Shown: piece after piece, positions 26,527-38,456 of the stretch | Layout of the letters: the number at the start of each line of letters is the position of its first letter | How positions within the stretch are numbered: position 1 is the stretch's first letter | NCBI GenBank assembly: GCA_028285415.1 | Contig: JANQPF010000033.1 | Location: 147,702-211,701 of the forward strand | Length of the DNA: 64,000 nt | Direction of reading: 5' to 3' | Source of the DNA: Pseudomonadales bacterium | Lineage (GTDB): Bacteria > Pseudomonadota > Gammaproteobacteria > Pseudomonadales > Azotimanducaceae | Made by a program: the position numbers and the translations under genes | Notes under the pieces: generated by a model | Database searches by the model: none | What the model was told of the DNA's origin: nothing | The model's input: only the letters and a program-made list of their open reading frames with translations

Positions 26527-26778
26527 GCGCCCGGAATCGCCAGCCGAATTACATATTCTTACTGATTCTTACTGATTTTTTTCTGCTGCATCAGTACACT
26601 GCCCACCTTAAGTTCAACCGGCGTCCTCGAGCCCGAGCGACGCGAATTACCTACCCCCGCCGGGCGCTAGTCCGGCACAAAGTTGAGCCCGGTGAAGCGC
26701 GCGCCTAAGACGCGATAACAGCCTGCACGCGGCGTCGGCTCGTCACGCGCAGACGAAACTAATTGAAGGGAAGATCGT
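26527..26778 (+). other. carA upstream region (252 bp, no gene)
   Basis: A non-coding stretch before carA. A direct repeat ATTCTTACTG occurs twice (about 26557-26576) followed by a T-run, then GC-rich sequence with possible short stems near 26640-26680. It may hold the dapB terminator and the carAB promoter and leader. No riboswitch, pyrimidine attenuator peptide or PurR/ArgR box could be recognised with confidence. Confidence 0.3.
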
Positions 26779-27915
26779 TTGATACCGGCTTTACTCGCCT
26801 TAGAGGACGGTAGTGTGTTTTACGGCCAGTCGATCGGGGTCACCGGAACCCGTGTCGGCGAAGTTGTATTCAATACCGCCATGACCGGCTACCAGGAAAT
26901 CCTCACCGACCCCTCCTACGCGCAACAGATTGTCACGCTGACCTATCCGCAGATTGGCAATACCGGCACGAACGACGAGGACCACGAATCCGACAAAGTC
27001 TGGGGCGCCGGACTTGTCATTCGCCAGACGCCCAAACGCTTGTCGAACTGGCGCTCGAATCGCTCGCTGCAGGAATTCCTGGAGGCGCAGGACGTGGTTG
27101 CCATTGCCGACGTGGACACCCGTCGTTTGACGAAGCTCATCCGCGAAAAGGGCGCGCTTGCGGGCTGCATCCTTGCAGGTCCGGAAGCGGCAACCGAAGC
27201 CGGCAAATCCCAGGCGCTCGATGCGGCCACCGCGTTTCCCGGACTCGAAGGCATGGATCTCGCGAAGGTGGTGACCGGCGAACAACGCGGTTGGACGCAG
27301 ACCGCCTGGACGCTGAACGAAGGCTATGGTGAGCTGACGGAGCCGACGTACAACGTGGTCGCCTACGACTTCGGCGTAAAGCGCAACATCCTGCGGCTGC
27401 TTGCCAGCCGTGGCTGCGGCCTGACGGTCGTGCCGGCAGAAACGCCGCCTGCCGACGTGCTGGCGATGCAGCCGGACGGGATCTTTCTTTCCAATGGTCC
27501 GGGTGACCCGGAGCCCTGCGACTACGCCATCGCTGCGATCAAAGAGCTGCTCGAGAGTCGCATTCCGATCTTTGGCATCTGCCTCGGCCATCAGCTCCTG
27601 TCGCTGGCCAGCGGCGCGCAGACGGTGAAAATGCCCCACGGCCATCACGGCGCCAACCACCCGGTACAGGATCAGGAAACGCGTCAGGTCATCATTACCA
27701 GTCAGAACCATGGTTTTGCCGTAGACGGCGAAACGCTGCCCAACAACTTGAAGTGCACCCACCTTTCGCTGTTCGACGGCACCGTCCAGGGGGTGGAACG
27801 CACCGATGTCCCAGCCTTCAGCTTTCAGGGCCACCCCGAGGCGAGCCCCGGGCCGCAGGACTGTATTTATCTCTTCGACAAGTTTATCGACATGATGGCA
27901 GGAGCCGATGCCTAA
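26779..27915 (+). CDS. carA: Carbamoyl-phosphate synthase small subunit (glutaminase)
   Basis: A 378-residue subunit that hydrolyses glutamine and passes ammonia to CarB for carbamoyl phosphate, used for pyrimidine and arginine synthesis. The class I amidotransferase domain (about 190-375) has the nucleophile Cys in [12 protein letters not shown] and the His/Glu pair in [11 protein letters not shown]. The TTG start at 26779 is preceded by GAAGGGAAG. It overlaps carB by 8 bp. Confidence 0.97.
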   Translation: MIPALLALEDGSVFYGQSIGVTGTRVGEVVFNTAMTGYQEILTDPSYAQQIVTLTYPQIGNTGTNDEDHESDKVWGAGLVIRQTPKRLSNWRSNRSLQEFLEAQDVVAIADVDTRRLTKLIREKGALAGCILAGPEAATEAGKSQALDAATAFPGLEGMDLAKVVTGEQRGWTQTAWTLNEGYGELTEPTYNVVAYDFGVKRNILRLLASRGCGLTVVPAETPPADVLAMQPDGIFLSNGPGDPEPCDYAIAAIKELLESRIPIFGICLGHQLLSLASGAQTVKMPHGHHGANHPVQDQETRQVIITSQNHGFAVDGETLPNNLKCTHLSLFDGTVQGVERTDVPAFSFQGHPEASPGPQDCIYLFDKFIDMMAGADA

Positions 27916-30900
27916 GCGCACTGATATCCAGTCTATTCTCATTCTCGGCGCCGGTCCGATTGTCATCGGCCAGGCGTGTGAGTTCGACTACTCCGGCGCG
28001 CAGGCGTGTAAGGCGCTGCGTGAAGAGGGCTTCCGGGTGATCCTGGTCAACTCGAACCCCGCCACCATCATGACCGACCCGGCCATGGCCCATGCCACCT
28101 ACATCGAGCCGGTGGAGTGGCAGACCGTTGCGCGCATCATCGAGAAAGAAAAGCCCGACGCGCTGCTGCCGACCATGGGCGGTCAGACGGCACTCAACTG
28201 TGCGCTTGATCTCGTACGCGAAGGTGTCCTCGACGCCCATGGCGTTGAGCTCATCGGCGCAACACAAGACGCCATCGACAAAGCCGAGGACCGCGAACGT
28301 TTCGACCGCGCGATGAAGCGCATCGGCCTCGAAACGCCCCGCTCCGCCATTGCTCACAGCCTCGAAGAGGCGTTACAGGTACAGAGTCAGCTGGGATTCC
28401 CCTGTGTCATCCGGCCTTCTTTTACGATGGGTGGCAGCGGCGGCGGTATCGCCTATAACCAGGAAGAGTTTGTCGAGATCTGCACCCGCGGGTTGGACCT
28501 GTCACCGACGAACGAACTCTTGATCGACGAATCTCTCCTTGGCTGGAAAGAGTTCGAGATGGAGGTGGTCCGCGACCATCAGGACAACTGCATCATCGTC
28601 TGCTCGATCGAGAATCTCGATCCGATGGGTGTGCACACCGGTGACAGCATTACGGTTGCGCCGTCGCAGACGCTGACCGACAAGGAATATCAGCTGCTGC
28701 GCAATGCATCCATTGCGGTGCTCCGGGAGATTGGGGTCGATACCGGCGGCTCTAACGTGCAATTTGCGATCAACCCCGATGACGGGCGGATTGTCGTCAT
28801 CGAGATGAACCCGCGAGTTTCACGCTCATCGGCGCTTGCGTCCAAGGCGACGGGTTTCCCTATTGCCAAGGTTGCCGCCAAGCTGGCTGTGGGCTACACC
28901 CTCGATGAGCTCGGTAACGACATCACCGGTGGCGTGACGCCGGCGTCCTTCGAGCCGAGCATCGACTACGTTGTGACGAAGATTCCGCGTTTCACGTTCG
29001 AGAAGTTTCCGCAGGCAGACCCGCGCCTGACCACCCAGATGAAATCGGTCGGTGAGGTGATGGCCATTGGCCGCACGTTCCAGGAATCGCTGCAGAAGGC
29101 GCTGAGAGGCCTCGAGACCGGCATGGTTGGTCTGGATCTCGTGCTCGACGCCGAACGCAACGAGTGGGAAGCGCACCTGAAGCGCGAGCTTGCCAATCCC
29201 GGTGCGCTCAGACTCTGGTACGTTGCGGATGCCTTCCGTCAGGGCCTTGGCTTCGACAAGATATTCGACATCACGAAGATTGATCCCTGGTTCCTCGCGG
29301 AGATCGAGGATCTCATCGACACGGAAGCGGGGCTTGCCAATCAGGCGGTGGAAGCGCTCGGCCGTGACGAATGGTACGAGCTCAAACGCAAGGGGTTTTC
29401 GGATGCCCGTCTGGCGCAGCTGCTGGCGGCGAGCGAAGCGGATGTCCGCAGCCTCCGGCTGGCCCATGACGTGCGGCCCGTCTACCGGCGGGTGGACACC
29501 TGCGCGGCGGAATTCCCGGCCACGAGCGCCTATATGTATTCCACCTACGAAGAAGAGTGTGAGGCGCTACCATCGGATCGACAGAAGATCATGGTCCTCG
29601 GCGGCGGACCCAATCGGATTGGCCAGGGCATTGAATTCGACTACTGCTGCGTGCACGCGGCGCTTGCGATGCGTGAGGATGGCTACGAGACCATCATGGT
29701 CAACTGTAACCCCGAGACCGTCTCCACCGACTACGACACCTCGGATCGTCTCTACTTCGAGCCGGTAACCCTCGAAGACGTGCTGGCCATTGTCGACGTC
29801 GAGCAGCCTACCGGTGTGATCGTGCAGTTCGGCGGTCAGACACCGCTCAAGCTCGTCAACGATCTTGAAGCAGCCGGTGTACCGATCATCGGCACGAGTC
29901 CCGACGCGATCGATCGCGCTGAAGATCGCGAACGTTTCCAGATGCTGGTCGAAAAGCTCTCACTGCGACAACCCGACAACCGTGTTGCTTCCAGTGCGGA
30001 ACAAGGTATCGAACGCGCTCAGGAAATTGGTTATCCGATTGTCGTTCGACCTTCGTACGTGCTCGGCGGCCGCGCCATGGAGATCGTCTACAACGACGAC
30101 GAGCTCAGACAGTACATGCAGAGCGCGGTAGACGTATCCAACGACTCACCGGTGCTCCTGGATCGTTTCCTCGACCAGGCTCTGGAGGTCGACGTCGATG
30201 CGGTCTGCGACGGCGAGCAGGTGGTCATCGGTGCCATCATGCAGCACATTGAGCAGGCGGGCGTGCACTCTGGCGATTCCGCGTGTTCGCTGCCGCCCTA
30301 CAACCTGGCACAGGAAACGCAGGATGTGATCCGCGAGCAGGTCAAGGCCATTGCGGTTGAGCTTGGCGTGGTCGGGCTCATGAACGTGCAGATGGCGGTG
30401 CAGGGTGAAGATGTATTCGTCCTCGAAGTTAATCCGCGTGCGTCGCGCACCGTGCCGTTTGTATCCAAGTGCATCGGTACCTCGCTTGCCAAGGTGGCCG
30501 CGCGCTGTATGGCGGGGACAACGCTGGAAGCGCAGGGCTTCACCCGCGAGATCATCCCGAATAATTTCAACGTCAAAGAATCGGTGTTTCCGTTTAACAA
30601 GTTTCCGGGAGTCGATCCGATACTTGGCCCGGAAATGAAGTCTACCGGTGAGGTAATGGGTGTTGGGACGACGTTTGGTGAAGCGTTCGCAAAGTCCTGC
30701 CTCGGTGCGGGTGACGTACTGCCGAACGGTGGTCGAGCGTTCATCAGCGTCAAAAAGTCGGACAAGGCGGGTCTGCCGGAAGTGGCGAAGCTCGTTGCCG
30801 ATCTCGGTTTCAGTATGGTGGCCACACCCGGCACGCAGCGGGTGTTGGAGGCGGCAGGTATCGAATGCGCCACGATTGCCAAAGTCAACGAAGGCCGACC

Positions 30901-31123
30901 CGATGTTTCCGATATGCTCAAGAACGAGCAGATTGATCTCATTATCAACACAACGGAAGGGCGCCAGTCGATCGCAGACTCCGCCATCATCCGGCGGCTC
31001 GCTCTGCAGAACAAAGTGTGTTACACCACGACTCTCGCGGGCGGTGAAGCACTCGCCATTGCCATCCGCGAAGGGCAGGGAGAGCAGGTGCGCAGGCTTC
31101 AGGACCTGCACGCGGAGATATGA
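27908..31123 (+). CDS. carB: Carbamoyl-phosphate synthase large subunit
   Basis: A 1071-residue enzyme with two homologous ATP-grasp halves (about 1-400 and 555-935), each beginning with a dinucleotide-like motif ([39 protein letters not shown]), and a C-terminal allosteric MGS-like domain (about 940-1071). The length is standard. Translational coupling to carA is indicated by the 8-bp overlap. Confidence 0.99.
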   Translation: MPKRTDIQSILILGAGPIVIGQACEFDYSGAQACKALREEGFRVILVNSNPATIMTDPAMAHATYIEPVEWQTVARIIEKEKPDALLPTMGGQTALNCALDLVREGVLDAHGVELIGATQDAIDKAEDRERFDRAMKRIGLETPRSAIAHSLEEALQVQSQLGFPCVIRPSFTMGGSGGGIAYNQEEFVEICTRGLDLSPTNELLIDESLLGWKEFEMEVVRDHQDNCIIVCSIENLDPMGVHTGDSITVAPSQTLTDKEYQLLRNASIAVLREIGVDTGGSNVQFAINPDDGRIVVIEMNPRVSRSSALASKATGFPIAKVAAKLAVGYTLDELGNDITGGVTPASFEPSIDYVVTKIPRFTFEKFPQADPRLTTQMKSVGEVMAIGRTFQESLQKALRGLETGMVGLDLVLDAERNEWEAHLKRELANPGALRLWYVADAFRQGLGFDKIFDITKIDPWFLAEIEDLIDTEAGLANQAVEALGRDEWYELKRKGFSDARLAQLLAASEADVRSLRLAHDVRPVYRRVDTCAAEFPATSAYMYSTYEEECEALPSDRQKIMVLGGGPNRIGQGIEFDYCCVHAALAMREDGYETIMVNCNPETVSTDYDTSDRLYFEPVTLEDVLAIVDVEQPTGVIVQFGGQTPLKLVNDLEAAGVPIIGTSPDAIDRAEDRERFQMLVEKLSLRQPDNRVASSAEQGIERAQEIGYPIVVRPSYVLGGRAMEIVYNDDELRQYMQSAVDVSNDSPVLLDRFLDQALEVDVDAVCDGEQVVIGAIMQHIEQAGVHSGDSACSLPPYNLAQETQDVIREQVKAIAVELGVVGLMNVQMAVQGEDVFVLEVNPRASRTVPFVSKCIGTSLAKVAARCMAGTTLEAQGFTREIIPNNFNVKESVFPFNKFPGVDPILGPEMKSTGEVMGVGTTFGEAFAKSCLGAGDVLPNGGRAFISVKKSDKAGLPEVAKLVADLGFSMVATPGTQRVLEAAGIECATIAKVNEGRPDVSDMLKNEQIDLIINTTEGRQSIADSAIIRRLALQNKVCYTTTLAGGEALAIAIREGQGEQVRRLQDLHAEI

Positions 31124-31162
31124 GAGACGACGCATGAGATCGGCGTCGGGGAGACAGGCACT

Positions 31163-31636
31163 ATGCCCATACCGATGACCGTCGAAGGTGCTGAAGATCT
31201 GCGCGAAGAGCTCAAGCACCGCAAATCCGTCCTGCGCCAGGAGATCACCCAGGCCATCGCGGAGGCGCGTGAGCACGGCGACCTTAAGGAAAACGCCGAG
31301 TACCATGCCGCGCGTGAGCAGCAGGGCTTCAACGAAGGCCGCATTCAGGAAATCGAAGGCAAGCTGGCCGACGCTCAGGTCATCGATATCGCCAAAATCC
31401 CAGCAGGCGAGAAAGTCATTTTTGGCGTCACGGTGACGCTCGTGGATGTCGAGTCAGACGAAGAAACCACCTACAAAATTGTCGGTGAAGACGAAGCGGA
31501 TCTCAAAGCCGGCAAAATCTCCGTGATGTCACCCATTGCCCGGGCCCTCATTGGCAAAAGCGTCGGTGACGCCGTCAAGGTGGAGACACCGGGTGGTGAC
31601 CGCGAATACGAAATCGACAACGTCGAGCATCTCTGA
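31163..31636 (+). CDS. greA: Transcription elongation factor GreA
   Basis: A 157-residue factor that rescues backtracked RNA polymerase by stimulating transcript cleavage. The N-terminal coiled coil holds the acidic tip in [21 protein letters not shown] (Asp and Glu at the loop), and the C-terminal FKBP-like domain ends in [23 protein letters not shown]. It lies 39 bp after carB. Confidence 0.98.
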   Translation: MPIPMTVEGAEDLREELKHRKSVLRQEITQAIAEAREHGDLKENAEYHAAREQQGFNEGRIQEIEGKLADAQVIDIAKIPAGEKVIFGVTVTLVDVESDEETTYKIVGEDEADLKAGKISVMSPIARALIGKSVGDAVKVETPGGDREYEIDNVEHL

Positions 31637-31667
31637 CGCCCGCAACCTGAACGCAGGGCTGTTTGCC

Positions 31668-31979
31668 TCAGTAGGCGAAGCGCGAGACGTTGGAAAGTTT
31701 GGGATCCGCCTTGGGGTTGGCTTTGTACAAGACGCCGACTTTGCCGATCTGCTGCACAATTTCTGCCGCACATGCCTCGGCCAGGGCTGCCGCGGCCGCT
31801 CGACGGGCGTCACGCTCGGCCAGGGCAAATTTCACCTTGATGAGCTCGTGATCGTCCAGCGCTCGGTTGGTCTCGGCAATCACGCCTTCGCTGATACCCT
31901 GCTCACCGACCATGATCACGTTGTCGAGATGGTGGGCAATGCGCCGCAGGGACTTTTTTTCGCTGGCTGAGAGGCTCAT
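31668..31979 (-). CDS. yhbY: Ribosome-associated CRM-domain RNA-binding protein YhbY
   Basis: A 103-residue single CRM-domain protein: LRRIAHHLDNVIMVGEQGISEGVIAETNRALDDHELIKVKFA matches YhbY, which binds pre-50S particles in E. coli. It is divergent from rlmE, 41 bp away, the usual arrangement in gammaproteobacteria. Confidence 0.95.
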   Translation of the reverse strand: MSLSASEKKSLRRIAHHLDNVIMVGEQGISEGVIAETNRALDDHELIKVKFALAERDARRAAAAALAEACAAEIVQQIGKVGVLYKANPKADPKLSNVSRFAY

Positions 31980-32020
31980 TCGGGTATTCTACCCGACTTG
32001 GTCGAACCTTCGTGCATGGC

Positions 32021-32680
32021 ATGGCCGGAAAACGCAGCAAATCGAGCACGCGCTGGCTGCAGCGCCAGAAAAAAGACTATTTCGTCCGTCAGGCACAGGC
32101 CGGCGGACAGGTATCCCGTGCGCACTTCAAGCTCGAGCAGCTGGACCAGCGTTTCAAGCTGATCCGACCGCGCAGCCGGGTCCTGGAGCTCGGTGCCGCG
32201 CCCGGCGGCTGGACACAGTATCTCGAAGGCAAGTTGGCACGCGGCTTCCTGATTGCCGTGGATCCGCTGCCCATTACCGCCGGCCAGGACACACACGTGA
32301 TTGAAGGCCACTTCGGCGATCCGCAGGTTGACGCAAAGATTGACGACATTGTCGGGCAATCGCCGCTGGACCTTGTTTTGTCGGATATGGCCCCCAATAT
32401 GTCAGGTGTCAGAGCAATCGATCAGGCTCGGTCCATGGACCTTGCCGACATGGTGCTCAGCGCCTGCGCGCGCTGGCTGCGTCCGGGCGGTACCCTGGTG
32501 CTCAAGGCGTTCCAGGGTGAAGGTCTCGACGGCTGGGTGGCTGCCCGGCGGCAGGACTTCGGCAAGGTGACGATAACCAAGCCCAAGGCGTCACGGCCGG
32601 ACTCGAGGGAGGTGTTTGTAGTGGCAATCGGCTACAAACCCAACATTCGGGAGCGGGACGCTGTCGGCGGATTGGTGTAG
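32021..32680 (+). CDS. rlmE: 23S rRNA (uridine-2552) 2'-O-methyltransferase RlmE
   Basis: A 219-residue SAM-dependent methyltransferase (FtsJ/RrmJ). The SAM motif is VLELGAAPGGWTQYL; the K-D-K-E catalytic set is visible as the Lys in AHFKLEQ, Asp in VLSDMAPNMSG, Lys in LVLKAFQGEG and Glu in SREVF. It methylates U2552 late in 50S assembly. The ATG at 32021 is favoured; another in frame lies 9 bases upstream. Confidence 0.96.
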   Translation: MAGKRSKSSTRWLQRQKKDYFVRQAQAGGQVSRAHFKLEQLDQRFKLIRPRSRVLELGAAPGGWTQYLEGKLARGFLIAVDPLPITAGQDTHVIEGHFGDPQVDAKIDDIVGQSPLDLVLSDMAPNMSGVRAIDQARSMDLADMVLSACARWLRPGGTLVLKAFQGEGLDGWVAARRQDFGKVTITKPKASRPDSREVFVVAIGYKPNIRERDAVGGLV

Positions 32681-32879
32681 GCTTGCGCATCTATAGTTAG
32701 AAACAGGCGCGGTGAAAGCTGAGCAACTTTCTGGACAGAATGTTCAGGCAGCATCACGCGGACCTGGCCAGGCGATTCAGGCGAAAACACCCGGCAAACA
32801 ACAATAAGCACGCCAAAAGAGTAGTTGAATGTGGCAGCGGAATTGCCGTCCGCCGCCTTGATCAAGTGAGGTATCTCCC

Positions 32880-34775
32880 TTGTCTGATATGGGAAAGAAT
32901 TTATTACTGTGGCTCATCATTGCCGCGGTGTTGTTGACCGTCTTCAACAACTTCAATGTCGAGCCTCAGCAGGAGCCGATGGCGTATTCGGAGTTCGTCA
33001 AGGCGGTGCACATGCGCCAGATTCGCGAGGCGCAGATACAGGGTGAGAAAATCACCGCCCTCGATTCGAGCGGGAACCGCATTTCCGTGGTCTGGCCGGA
33101 GAACGATGAAAAGCTCATCAGCGAGCTCATCGACAACGAGGTCAAGACCACCATCCTCGAAGAAGAGAAGCAGAGTTTCTGGTCGCAGCTCCTGATCGCC
33201 AGTTTCCCGATTCTCATCATCATTGCCGTCTTCATGCTCTTCATGCGGCAGATGCAGGGCGGCGGCAGCGGCCGCGGCGGGCCGATGGCGTTTGGTCGCA
33301 GCAAAGCGCGGCTGCTCTCGGAAGATCAGATCAAAACCACGTTTGCAGACGTTGCGGGCGTGGATGAGGCGAAAGAAGAGGTTCAGGAGCTCGTCGAGTT
33401 CCTGCGCGACCCCGGAAAGTTTCAACGCCTGGGCGGCCACATTCCGCGCGGCATTCTCATGGTCGGCCAGCCGGGTACCGGTAAGACCCTGCTTGCGAAG
33501 GCCATTGCCGGTGAAGCAAAAGTACCGTTCTTCTCGATCTCCGGCTCCGACTTCGTCGAGATGTTCGTGGGCGTGGGCGCGTCGAGGGTGCGTGACATGT
33601 TCGAGCAGGCCAAGAAGCAGGCCCCGTGTATCATTTTCATCGACGAGATCGACGCGGTTGGCCGTCACCGTGGCGCAGGTCTCGGCGGCGGGCATGACGA
33701 GCGTGAGCAGACGTTGAACCAGCTGCTGGTGGAGATGGACGGCTTCGAGCCGAACGACGGTATCATTGTGATTGCCGCCACCAACCGCCCGGACGTGCTC
33801 GACCCGGCGCTGCTGCGACCCGGCCGCTTCGACCGTCAGGTGGTCGTGGGACTGCCGGACATTCGCGGCCGCGAGCAGATAGTCAAAGTACACATGCGTA
33901 AAGTACCGCTGGCGGACGATGTGGATGCCAGCATCATTGCGCGCGGTACGCCGGGATTCTCCGGTGCGGATCTCGCCAACCTCGTGAACGAAGCGGCGCT
34001 CTTCGCCGCCCGGGCCAACAAGCGCCTCGTCGAGATGGAAGAGTTCGACAAAGCCAAGGACAAGATCATGATGGGCGCCGAGCGCAAATCGATGGTCATG
34101 TCGGAAAAAGAGAAGCGCAATACCGCCTACCACGAAGCCGGGCACGCCATTGTCGGCCGGCTCATGCCCGACCACGACCCGGTCTACAAGGTGACGATCA
34201 TTCCGCGCGGACGTGCGCTCGGGGTTACGATGTTTCTGCCTGAAGAAGATCGCTACAGCCTGAGCCGTCAGGGTATCCGCTCGCAGATCTGCAGTCTCTT
34301 TGGCGGCCGGATCGCGGAGGAGATAATTCTTGGGCCGGAATACGTGACCACCGGTGCCAGCAACGATATCGAGCGGGCGACCGGGCTTGCGCGCAGCATG
34401 GTCACCAAATGGGGCCTCTCCGAGCGCATGGGACCGTTGAAGTACGATGAGGACGACAACGAAGTATTCCTCGGCATGTCGGCGGGTGTGAAACCCAAGC
34501 CGCTCTCTGACGATACCGCGCAAGCCATCGACGAAGAGGTCCGCCGGATCATCGACGGCTGCTATCAGGAAGCAGAGCAGATTCTCACGGACAACATCGA
34601 CAAGCTGCACGCCATGGCTGATGCGCTGATGGAGTATGAGACGCTCAGCACCGAGCAGCTCGATGACATCATGGCGGGCGCCAAGCCACGACATCCCAGC
34701 GATCCCAAGCCGCCGACCTCCGGTCCGGACTCTACGCCGGAATCGCCGATTGGCGGACCCGCTGAGGAAAGCTGA
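32880..34775 (+). CDS. ftsH: ATP-dependent zinc metalloprotease FtsH
   Basis: A 631-residue membrane-anchored AAA+ protease. Two membrane helices (7-24 and 103-122) enclose a periplasmic segment; Walker A GQPGTGKT (196-203), Walker B FIDEIDAV, the second region of homology and the zinc site HEAGH (about 418-422) follow. It degrades sigma-32, LpxC and misassembled membrane proteins. The TTG start at 32880 has GAGG 8 bases upstream; the ATG nine bases later is too far from it. Confidence 0.98.
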   Translation: MSDMGKNLLLWLIIAAVLLTVFNNFNVEPQQEPMAYSEFVKAVHMRQIREAQIQGEKITALDSSGNRISVVWPENDEKLISELIDNEVKTTILEEEKQSFWSQLLIASFPILIIIAVFMLFMRQMQGGGSGRGGPMAFGRSKARLLSEDQIKTTFADVAGVDEAKEEVQELVEFLRDPGKFQRLGGHIPRGILMVGQPGTGKTLLAKAIAGEAKVPFFSISGSDFVEMFVGVGASRVRDMFEQAKKQAPCIIFIDEIDAVGRHRGAGLGGGHDEREQTLNQLLVEMDGFEPNDGIIVIAATNRPDVLDPALLRPGRFDRQVVVGLPDIRGREQIVKVHMRKVPLADDVDASIIARGTPGFSGADLANLVNEAALFAARANKRLVEMEEFDKAKDKIMMGAERKSMVMSEKEKRNTAYHEAGHAIVGRLMPDHDPVYKVTIIPRGRALGVTMFLPEEDRYSLSRQGIRSQICSLFGGRIAEEIILGPEYVTTGASNDIERATGLARSMVTKWGLSERMGPLKYDEDDNEVFLGMSAGVKPKPLSDDTAQAIDEEVRRIIDGCYQEAEQILTDNIDKLHAMADALMEYETLSTEQLDDIMAGAKPRHPSDPKPPTSGPDSTPESPIGGPAEES

Positions 34776-35628
34776 TACGCCGCCCCGGCACGTTCGCTGC
34801 CGGGGCCGGATCCTCTCTTTCGAGCACCCGCGTGTCATGGGGGTGCTCAACATTACCCCGGATTCTTTCTCTGACGGCGGCAGCCTGTTCGTGAATCAAG
34901 CGCCGCAGCTTGACAAGATCATGGACGTTGCCGGCGCAATGGTTGAGGCAGGCGCGGCGGTGCTCGACATCGGTGGCGAATCGACCCGTCCGCGGGCCGC
35001 CGCCGTCAGCGTCGCTGCCGAGCTCGATCGGGTATTGCCGGTGGTAGCCGCGCTCGTGAATACCGGCGCGTTGCTGTCGGTGGACACGCGCCACGCTGAA
35101 GTTGCTCGACAGGCCATCGCGGCGGGCGTCGACATCGTCAACGACGTTTCCGCCGGGGCTGATCCTGACATGCTGCCGTTGATCGCAGCCAGCAACGTGG
35201 GCTATGCCGTGATGCATATGCAGGGTGAGCCGCAGACCATGCAGGATGATCCGCAATACGATGACGTCCTGGGTGAGGTTCGAGCGTATCTTGCCGAGCG
35301 CGTGGCCGCCTGTGTCACCGCGGGCATCGATCGGGAGCGTCTCATTGTCGATCCGGGCTTCGGCTTCGGCAAAACGCTCGAGCACAATCTCACCCTGTTT
35401 GCGCGGCTGTCCGAGACTCGGGTTGATGACCTGCCGCTGCTGGCAGGCGTTTCGCGCAAGCGCATGCTCGGCACGATTACCGGGAGGGAGGTTGGCGAAC
35501 GTCGAGCGGCAAGCCTGGCTGCTGCACTGCTGGCTGCCGAGCGAGGCGCGGATCTCCTGCGCGTACACGATGTTGCGGACACCGTGGATGCGCTCAAGGT
35601 GCTTTCGGCCGTAAACGGCTCCACGTAG
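34750..35628 (+). CDS. folP: Dihydropteroate synthase
   Basis: About 292 residues. The enzyme joins p-aminobenzoate to the pterin diphosphate in folate synthesis; sulfonamides compete here. Signatures: [16 protein letters not shown] and [54 protein letters not shown]. The start is uncertain: TTG at 34750, overlapping ftsH by 26 bp, gives the normal length; no ATG or GTG lies suitably placed. ftsH-folP-glmM is a conserved trio. Confidence 0.93.
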   Translation: MADPLRKADTPPRHVRCRGRILSFEHPRVMGVLNITPDSFSDGGSLFVNQAPQLDKIMDVAGAMVEAGAAVLDIGGESTRPRAAAVSVAAELDRVLPVVAALVNTGALLSVDTRHAEVARQAIAAGVDIVNDVSAGADPDMLPLIAASNVGYAVMHMQGEPQTMQDDPQYDDVLGEVRAYLAERVAACVTAGIDRERLIVDPGFGFGKTLEHNLTLFARLSETRVDDLPLLAGVSRKRMLGTITGREVGERRAASLAAALLAAERGADLLRVHDVADTVDALKVLSAVNGST

Positions 35629-35683
35629 TATGATATTGGCAGACTTGTCGGCGTAGCGTCGGCGGCGCGATGGGATAAACAGA

Positions 35684-37027
35684 TTGGCGGACGGCAACAG
35701 AAAATACTTCGGCACTGACGGCATACGCGGCAGGGTTGGCGAAGATCCGATTAACCCCGAGTTCTGCCTGCGTCTCGGCTGGGCCGCGGGCAAGGTGTTT
35801 GCAAAAAAGGGCCCGGCGCACATTGTCATCGGCAAGGACACGCGCATCTCCGGCTACATGCTGGAGTCTGTGCTCGAGTCCGGGCTAGTCGCCGCCGGCG
35901 CGGACGTCAGCCTGAGTGGTCCGATGCCAACGCCTGCCATTGCTTACCTCACGCGAACGCTGCGCGCGGATGCCGGCATTGTCATCAGCGCGTCTCACAA
36001 TCCTTATTACGACAACGGCATCAAATTTTTCGACGGCGAGGGCAACAAGCTGCCAGATCACATCGAGCTGGAAATAGAATCGCAGCTCGAAGAAGACATG
36101 GCGTGTGAAGCCTCGGACCGCCTGGGTCGAGCTTCCCGCGTCGCCCATGCTCCCGGACGCTACATTGAGTTCTGCAAGGGCACCGTACCGCGCGGCTTCA
36201 GCCTGCGCGGCATGCGCATTGTGCTCGACTGTGCCAACGGCGCGACCTACCACGTTGCGCCCGGCGTCTTCGAAGAGCTTGGCGCCGACGTCCTCGTTGT
36301 GGGTGCGGAACCCAACGGCTTCAACATCAACGACGGCTGTGGCTCCACGCATCCCGAGCTTCTGCAGCGCAAGGTGGTCGAATGGCATGCCGATCTCGGC
36401 ATTGCGTTCGACGGCGACGGGGATCGCGTATGTATGGTCGATCGTCAGGGACAGCTTCTCGACGGCGATGAGCTGCTCTACATCATTGCGCAGCACCGTC
36501 TCGCAGAAGGCACGCTGCACGGCGGCGTGGTTGGTACCGTGATGAGCAACCTCGGGCTCGAAAAAGCGTTAGCCGAAGCCAACGTGCCGTTCTGCAGAGC
36601 CAAAGTCGGCGACCGCCACGTCACCGAGCTCCTGCACGCCAATGACTGGCATCTGGGCGGTGAGACCTCCGGCCATGTGCTCTGCCTCGATGTTTCGACG
36701 ACCGGCGATGCCATCATTGCCGCGCTGCAGGCCCTGCTCCCCGTCGTTGCGCGAGACTGTGACATTCGTGATTTGACCGCGGATATGCAGAAGCTCCCGC
36801 AGGTGATGGTGAACGTCGCGGTGCAGAATCCCGCCGCCGTGGTCGCGGCGGATCATCTGCAACGCGCCATCGAGAGTAAAACCGCGGCCCTTGCCGAGCG
36901 TGGCCGCATTCTCGTTCGCCCGTCAGGCACGGAGCCGCTGCTCAGAGTCATGGTGGAAGGAGAAGACGAAGCGGAAGTCCGCAGCATTGCGGACGAGCTC
37001 GCTGGCGTTGCCGCCGAAGGGGTGTGA
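35684..37027 (+). CDS. glmM: Phosphoglucosamine mutase
   Basis: A 447-residue enzyme interconverting glucosamine 6-phosphate and 1-phosphate for UDP-GlcNAc synthesis. It has [13 protein letters not shown] at the start, the active phosphoserine loop [15 protein letters not shown], the metal loop FDGDGDR, the sugar loop GGETSGH and the phosphate site [12 protein letters not shown]. The TTG start at 35684 fits; no ATG is available in frame before the conserved beginning. Confidence 0.97.
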   Translation: MADGNRKYFGTDGIRGRVGEDPINPEFCLRLGWAAGKVFAKKGPAHIVIGKDTRISGYMLESVLESGLVAAGADVSLSGPMPTPAIAYLTRTLRADAGIVISASHNPYYDNGIKFFDGEGNKLPDHIELEIESQLEEDMACEASDRLGRASRVAHAPGRYIEFCKGTVPRGFSLRGMRIVLDCANGATYHVAPGVFEELGADVLVVGAEPNGFNINDGCGSTHPELLQRKVVEWHADLGIAFDGDGDRVCMVDRQGQLLDGDELLYIIAQHRLAEGTLHGGVVGTVMSNLGLEKALAEANVPFCRAKVGDRHVTELLHANDWHLGGETSGHVLCLDVSTTGDAIIAALQALLPVVARDCDIRDLTADMQKLPQVMVNVAVQNPAAVVAADHLQRAIESKTAALAERGRILVRPSGTEPLLRVMVEGEDEAEVRSIADELAGVAAEGV

Positions 37028-37063
37028 GCCCAACGTGAGGCTGTCAGCCCGGCAACGCCCCTG

Positions 37064-38407
37064 ATGTCGCTGCAATCGCGTCTGCAGAGCGACTGGCCTT
37101 ACCCCGCCGCCCGCACTCCGGTGTTCTACGGCTGGGTCATTCTGTGCGTTTCCACCCTGGGATTCCTGAGTAGCGTACCCGGCCAGACCATGGGTATGGC
37201 GGTTTTCAGCGACACGTTCATCGAACACTTCGGCCTTTCGCGAACCGAGCTCTCAACCGCCTATCTCTTTGGCACAGTGGGGAGTGCCCTCTGTTTGACC
37301 CGCGCCGGACGCTGGTACGACCGGCATGGTCCACGGATCATGCTGGTCGGGTCCGCCGCGGCCCTTGCCCTGACGCTGCTTTTCATCGTCCAGATCGACA
37401 GGCTTGGTCGTGCCCTGGAGGCGATGCTGGGTCTGTCGCTCGCGGCACTGACGTTTCCGCTCATTCTGGTTGGTTACTTTGGCGTGCGTTTCACCGGCCA
37501 GGGCATGTTGACCAGCGCAAGCCGCAACGTGCTGCTCGTCTGGTTCAAGCAACGCAGAGGCCTGGTATCCGGCGTGCGCGGCGTGTTCGTTTCGTTTGGC
37601 TTTGCGCTGGCGCCGCTGTTCCTTGCGCTCCTGATGGATGTCTTCGGCTGGCGTGGTGCCTTGTGGGTCATGGCGGGAATTGTCGGTATCGGTTTTGCCG
37701 GGCTTGCGCTCGTCACGGTCCGCGATCATCCGGGGGTAGCGGGTCTGGCTCCGGACGGCGCGCCGTTGGCGGGTGAGGAGGAAACTCACCACACCGCATT
37801 GAGCGCAGATCGGACCGTGAACGAAGCGCGTCGCGATCCGGTGTTCTGGATTTATTCGTCTGCGCTTGCGATGCATGCGCTCTTCGGCACCGCGGTGACG
37901 TTCCACATCGTTGCCATTTTTGCGGAAGCCGGGCGCGACCGCACGGCGGCGTTCGCCTATTTCCTGCCCCAGGCGATTGTCTCCGTGACCGTCAACCTTG
38001 CTGCGAGCTTTGCCGCGGATTACGTGCGTCTGAAGCCGCTGCTGTTGGTGATGCTCGTCGCCTTTCTGCTGGGTGCTTATGGCCTGATTACGCTCGACAC
38101 CCAGCTTGGGTACTGGATGCTGGTCTGTGGTTTCGGCGCGGGCGGCGGCTTGTGGGGGGTGCTGTCGAACCTGGTATTCGTGCGGCACTACGGCGTGCTG
38201 CATCTGGGCGAGATCAGCGGTCTCAATACGGCGGTTACGGTCTTTGCCAGTGCCATCGGGCCGATGGCCTTCAGTGTCGCCAATGACTGGTTCGGGTCGT
38301 TCGAAGCGGCTGCGATTGCGTGCATGGTTGGCCTCGGACTGCTGCTGTCTGTGGCCACCGTTACACGGCAGCCCGCGGACGTGCACCCATCCGGGCTTGG
38401 CAATTAG
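37064..38407 (+). CDS. Major facilitator superfamily transporter
   Basis: A 447-residue inner-membrane protein with about twelve helices, six in each half, separated by a hydrophilic loop around residues 225-260. The helix 2-3 loop GRWYDRHGPR is the MFS motif A (G-x-x-x-D-R-x-G-x-R). The N-terminal cytoplasmic part and helix 1 (VFYGWVILCVSTLGFLSS) recall the oxalate/formate antiporter-like subgroup; the substrate is unknown. It sits between glmM and tpiA, a position that is normally empty in related genomes, so it is probably a later insertion. Confidence 0.9.
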   Translation: MSLQSRLQSDWPYPAARTPVFYGWVILCVSTLGFLSSVPGQTMGMAVFSDTFIEHFGLSRTELSTAYLFGTVGSALCLTRAGRWYDRHGPRIMLVGSAAALALTLLFIVQIDRLGRALEAMLGLSLAALTFPLILVGYFGVRFTGQGMLTSASRNVLLVWFKQRRGLVSGVRGVFVSFGFALAPLFLALLMDVFGWRGALWVMAGIVGIGFAGLALVTVRDHPGVAGLAPDGAPLAGEEETHHTALSADRTVNEARRDPVFWIYSSALAMHALFGTAVTFHIVAIFAEAGRDRTAAFAYFLPQAIVSVTVNLAASFAADYVRLKPLLLVMLVAFLLGAYGLITLDTQLGYWMLVCGFGAGGGLWGVLSNLVFVRHYGVLHLGEISGLNTAVTVFASAIGPMAFSVANDWFGSFEAAAIACMVGLGLLLSVATVTRQPADVHPSGLGN

Positions 38408-38456
38408 TCGAGGGAACGTATAACATTGCGCGCCCTCGCTGAACCGGTAACAGAAA

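Noticed and set aside
26527..26778. Pyrimidine riboswitch or attenuator before carA
   Set aside because: No recognisable aptamer, leader peptide or terminator/antiterminator pair could be traced with confidence.
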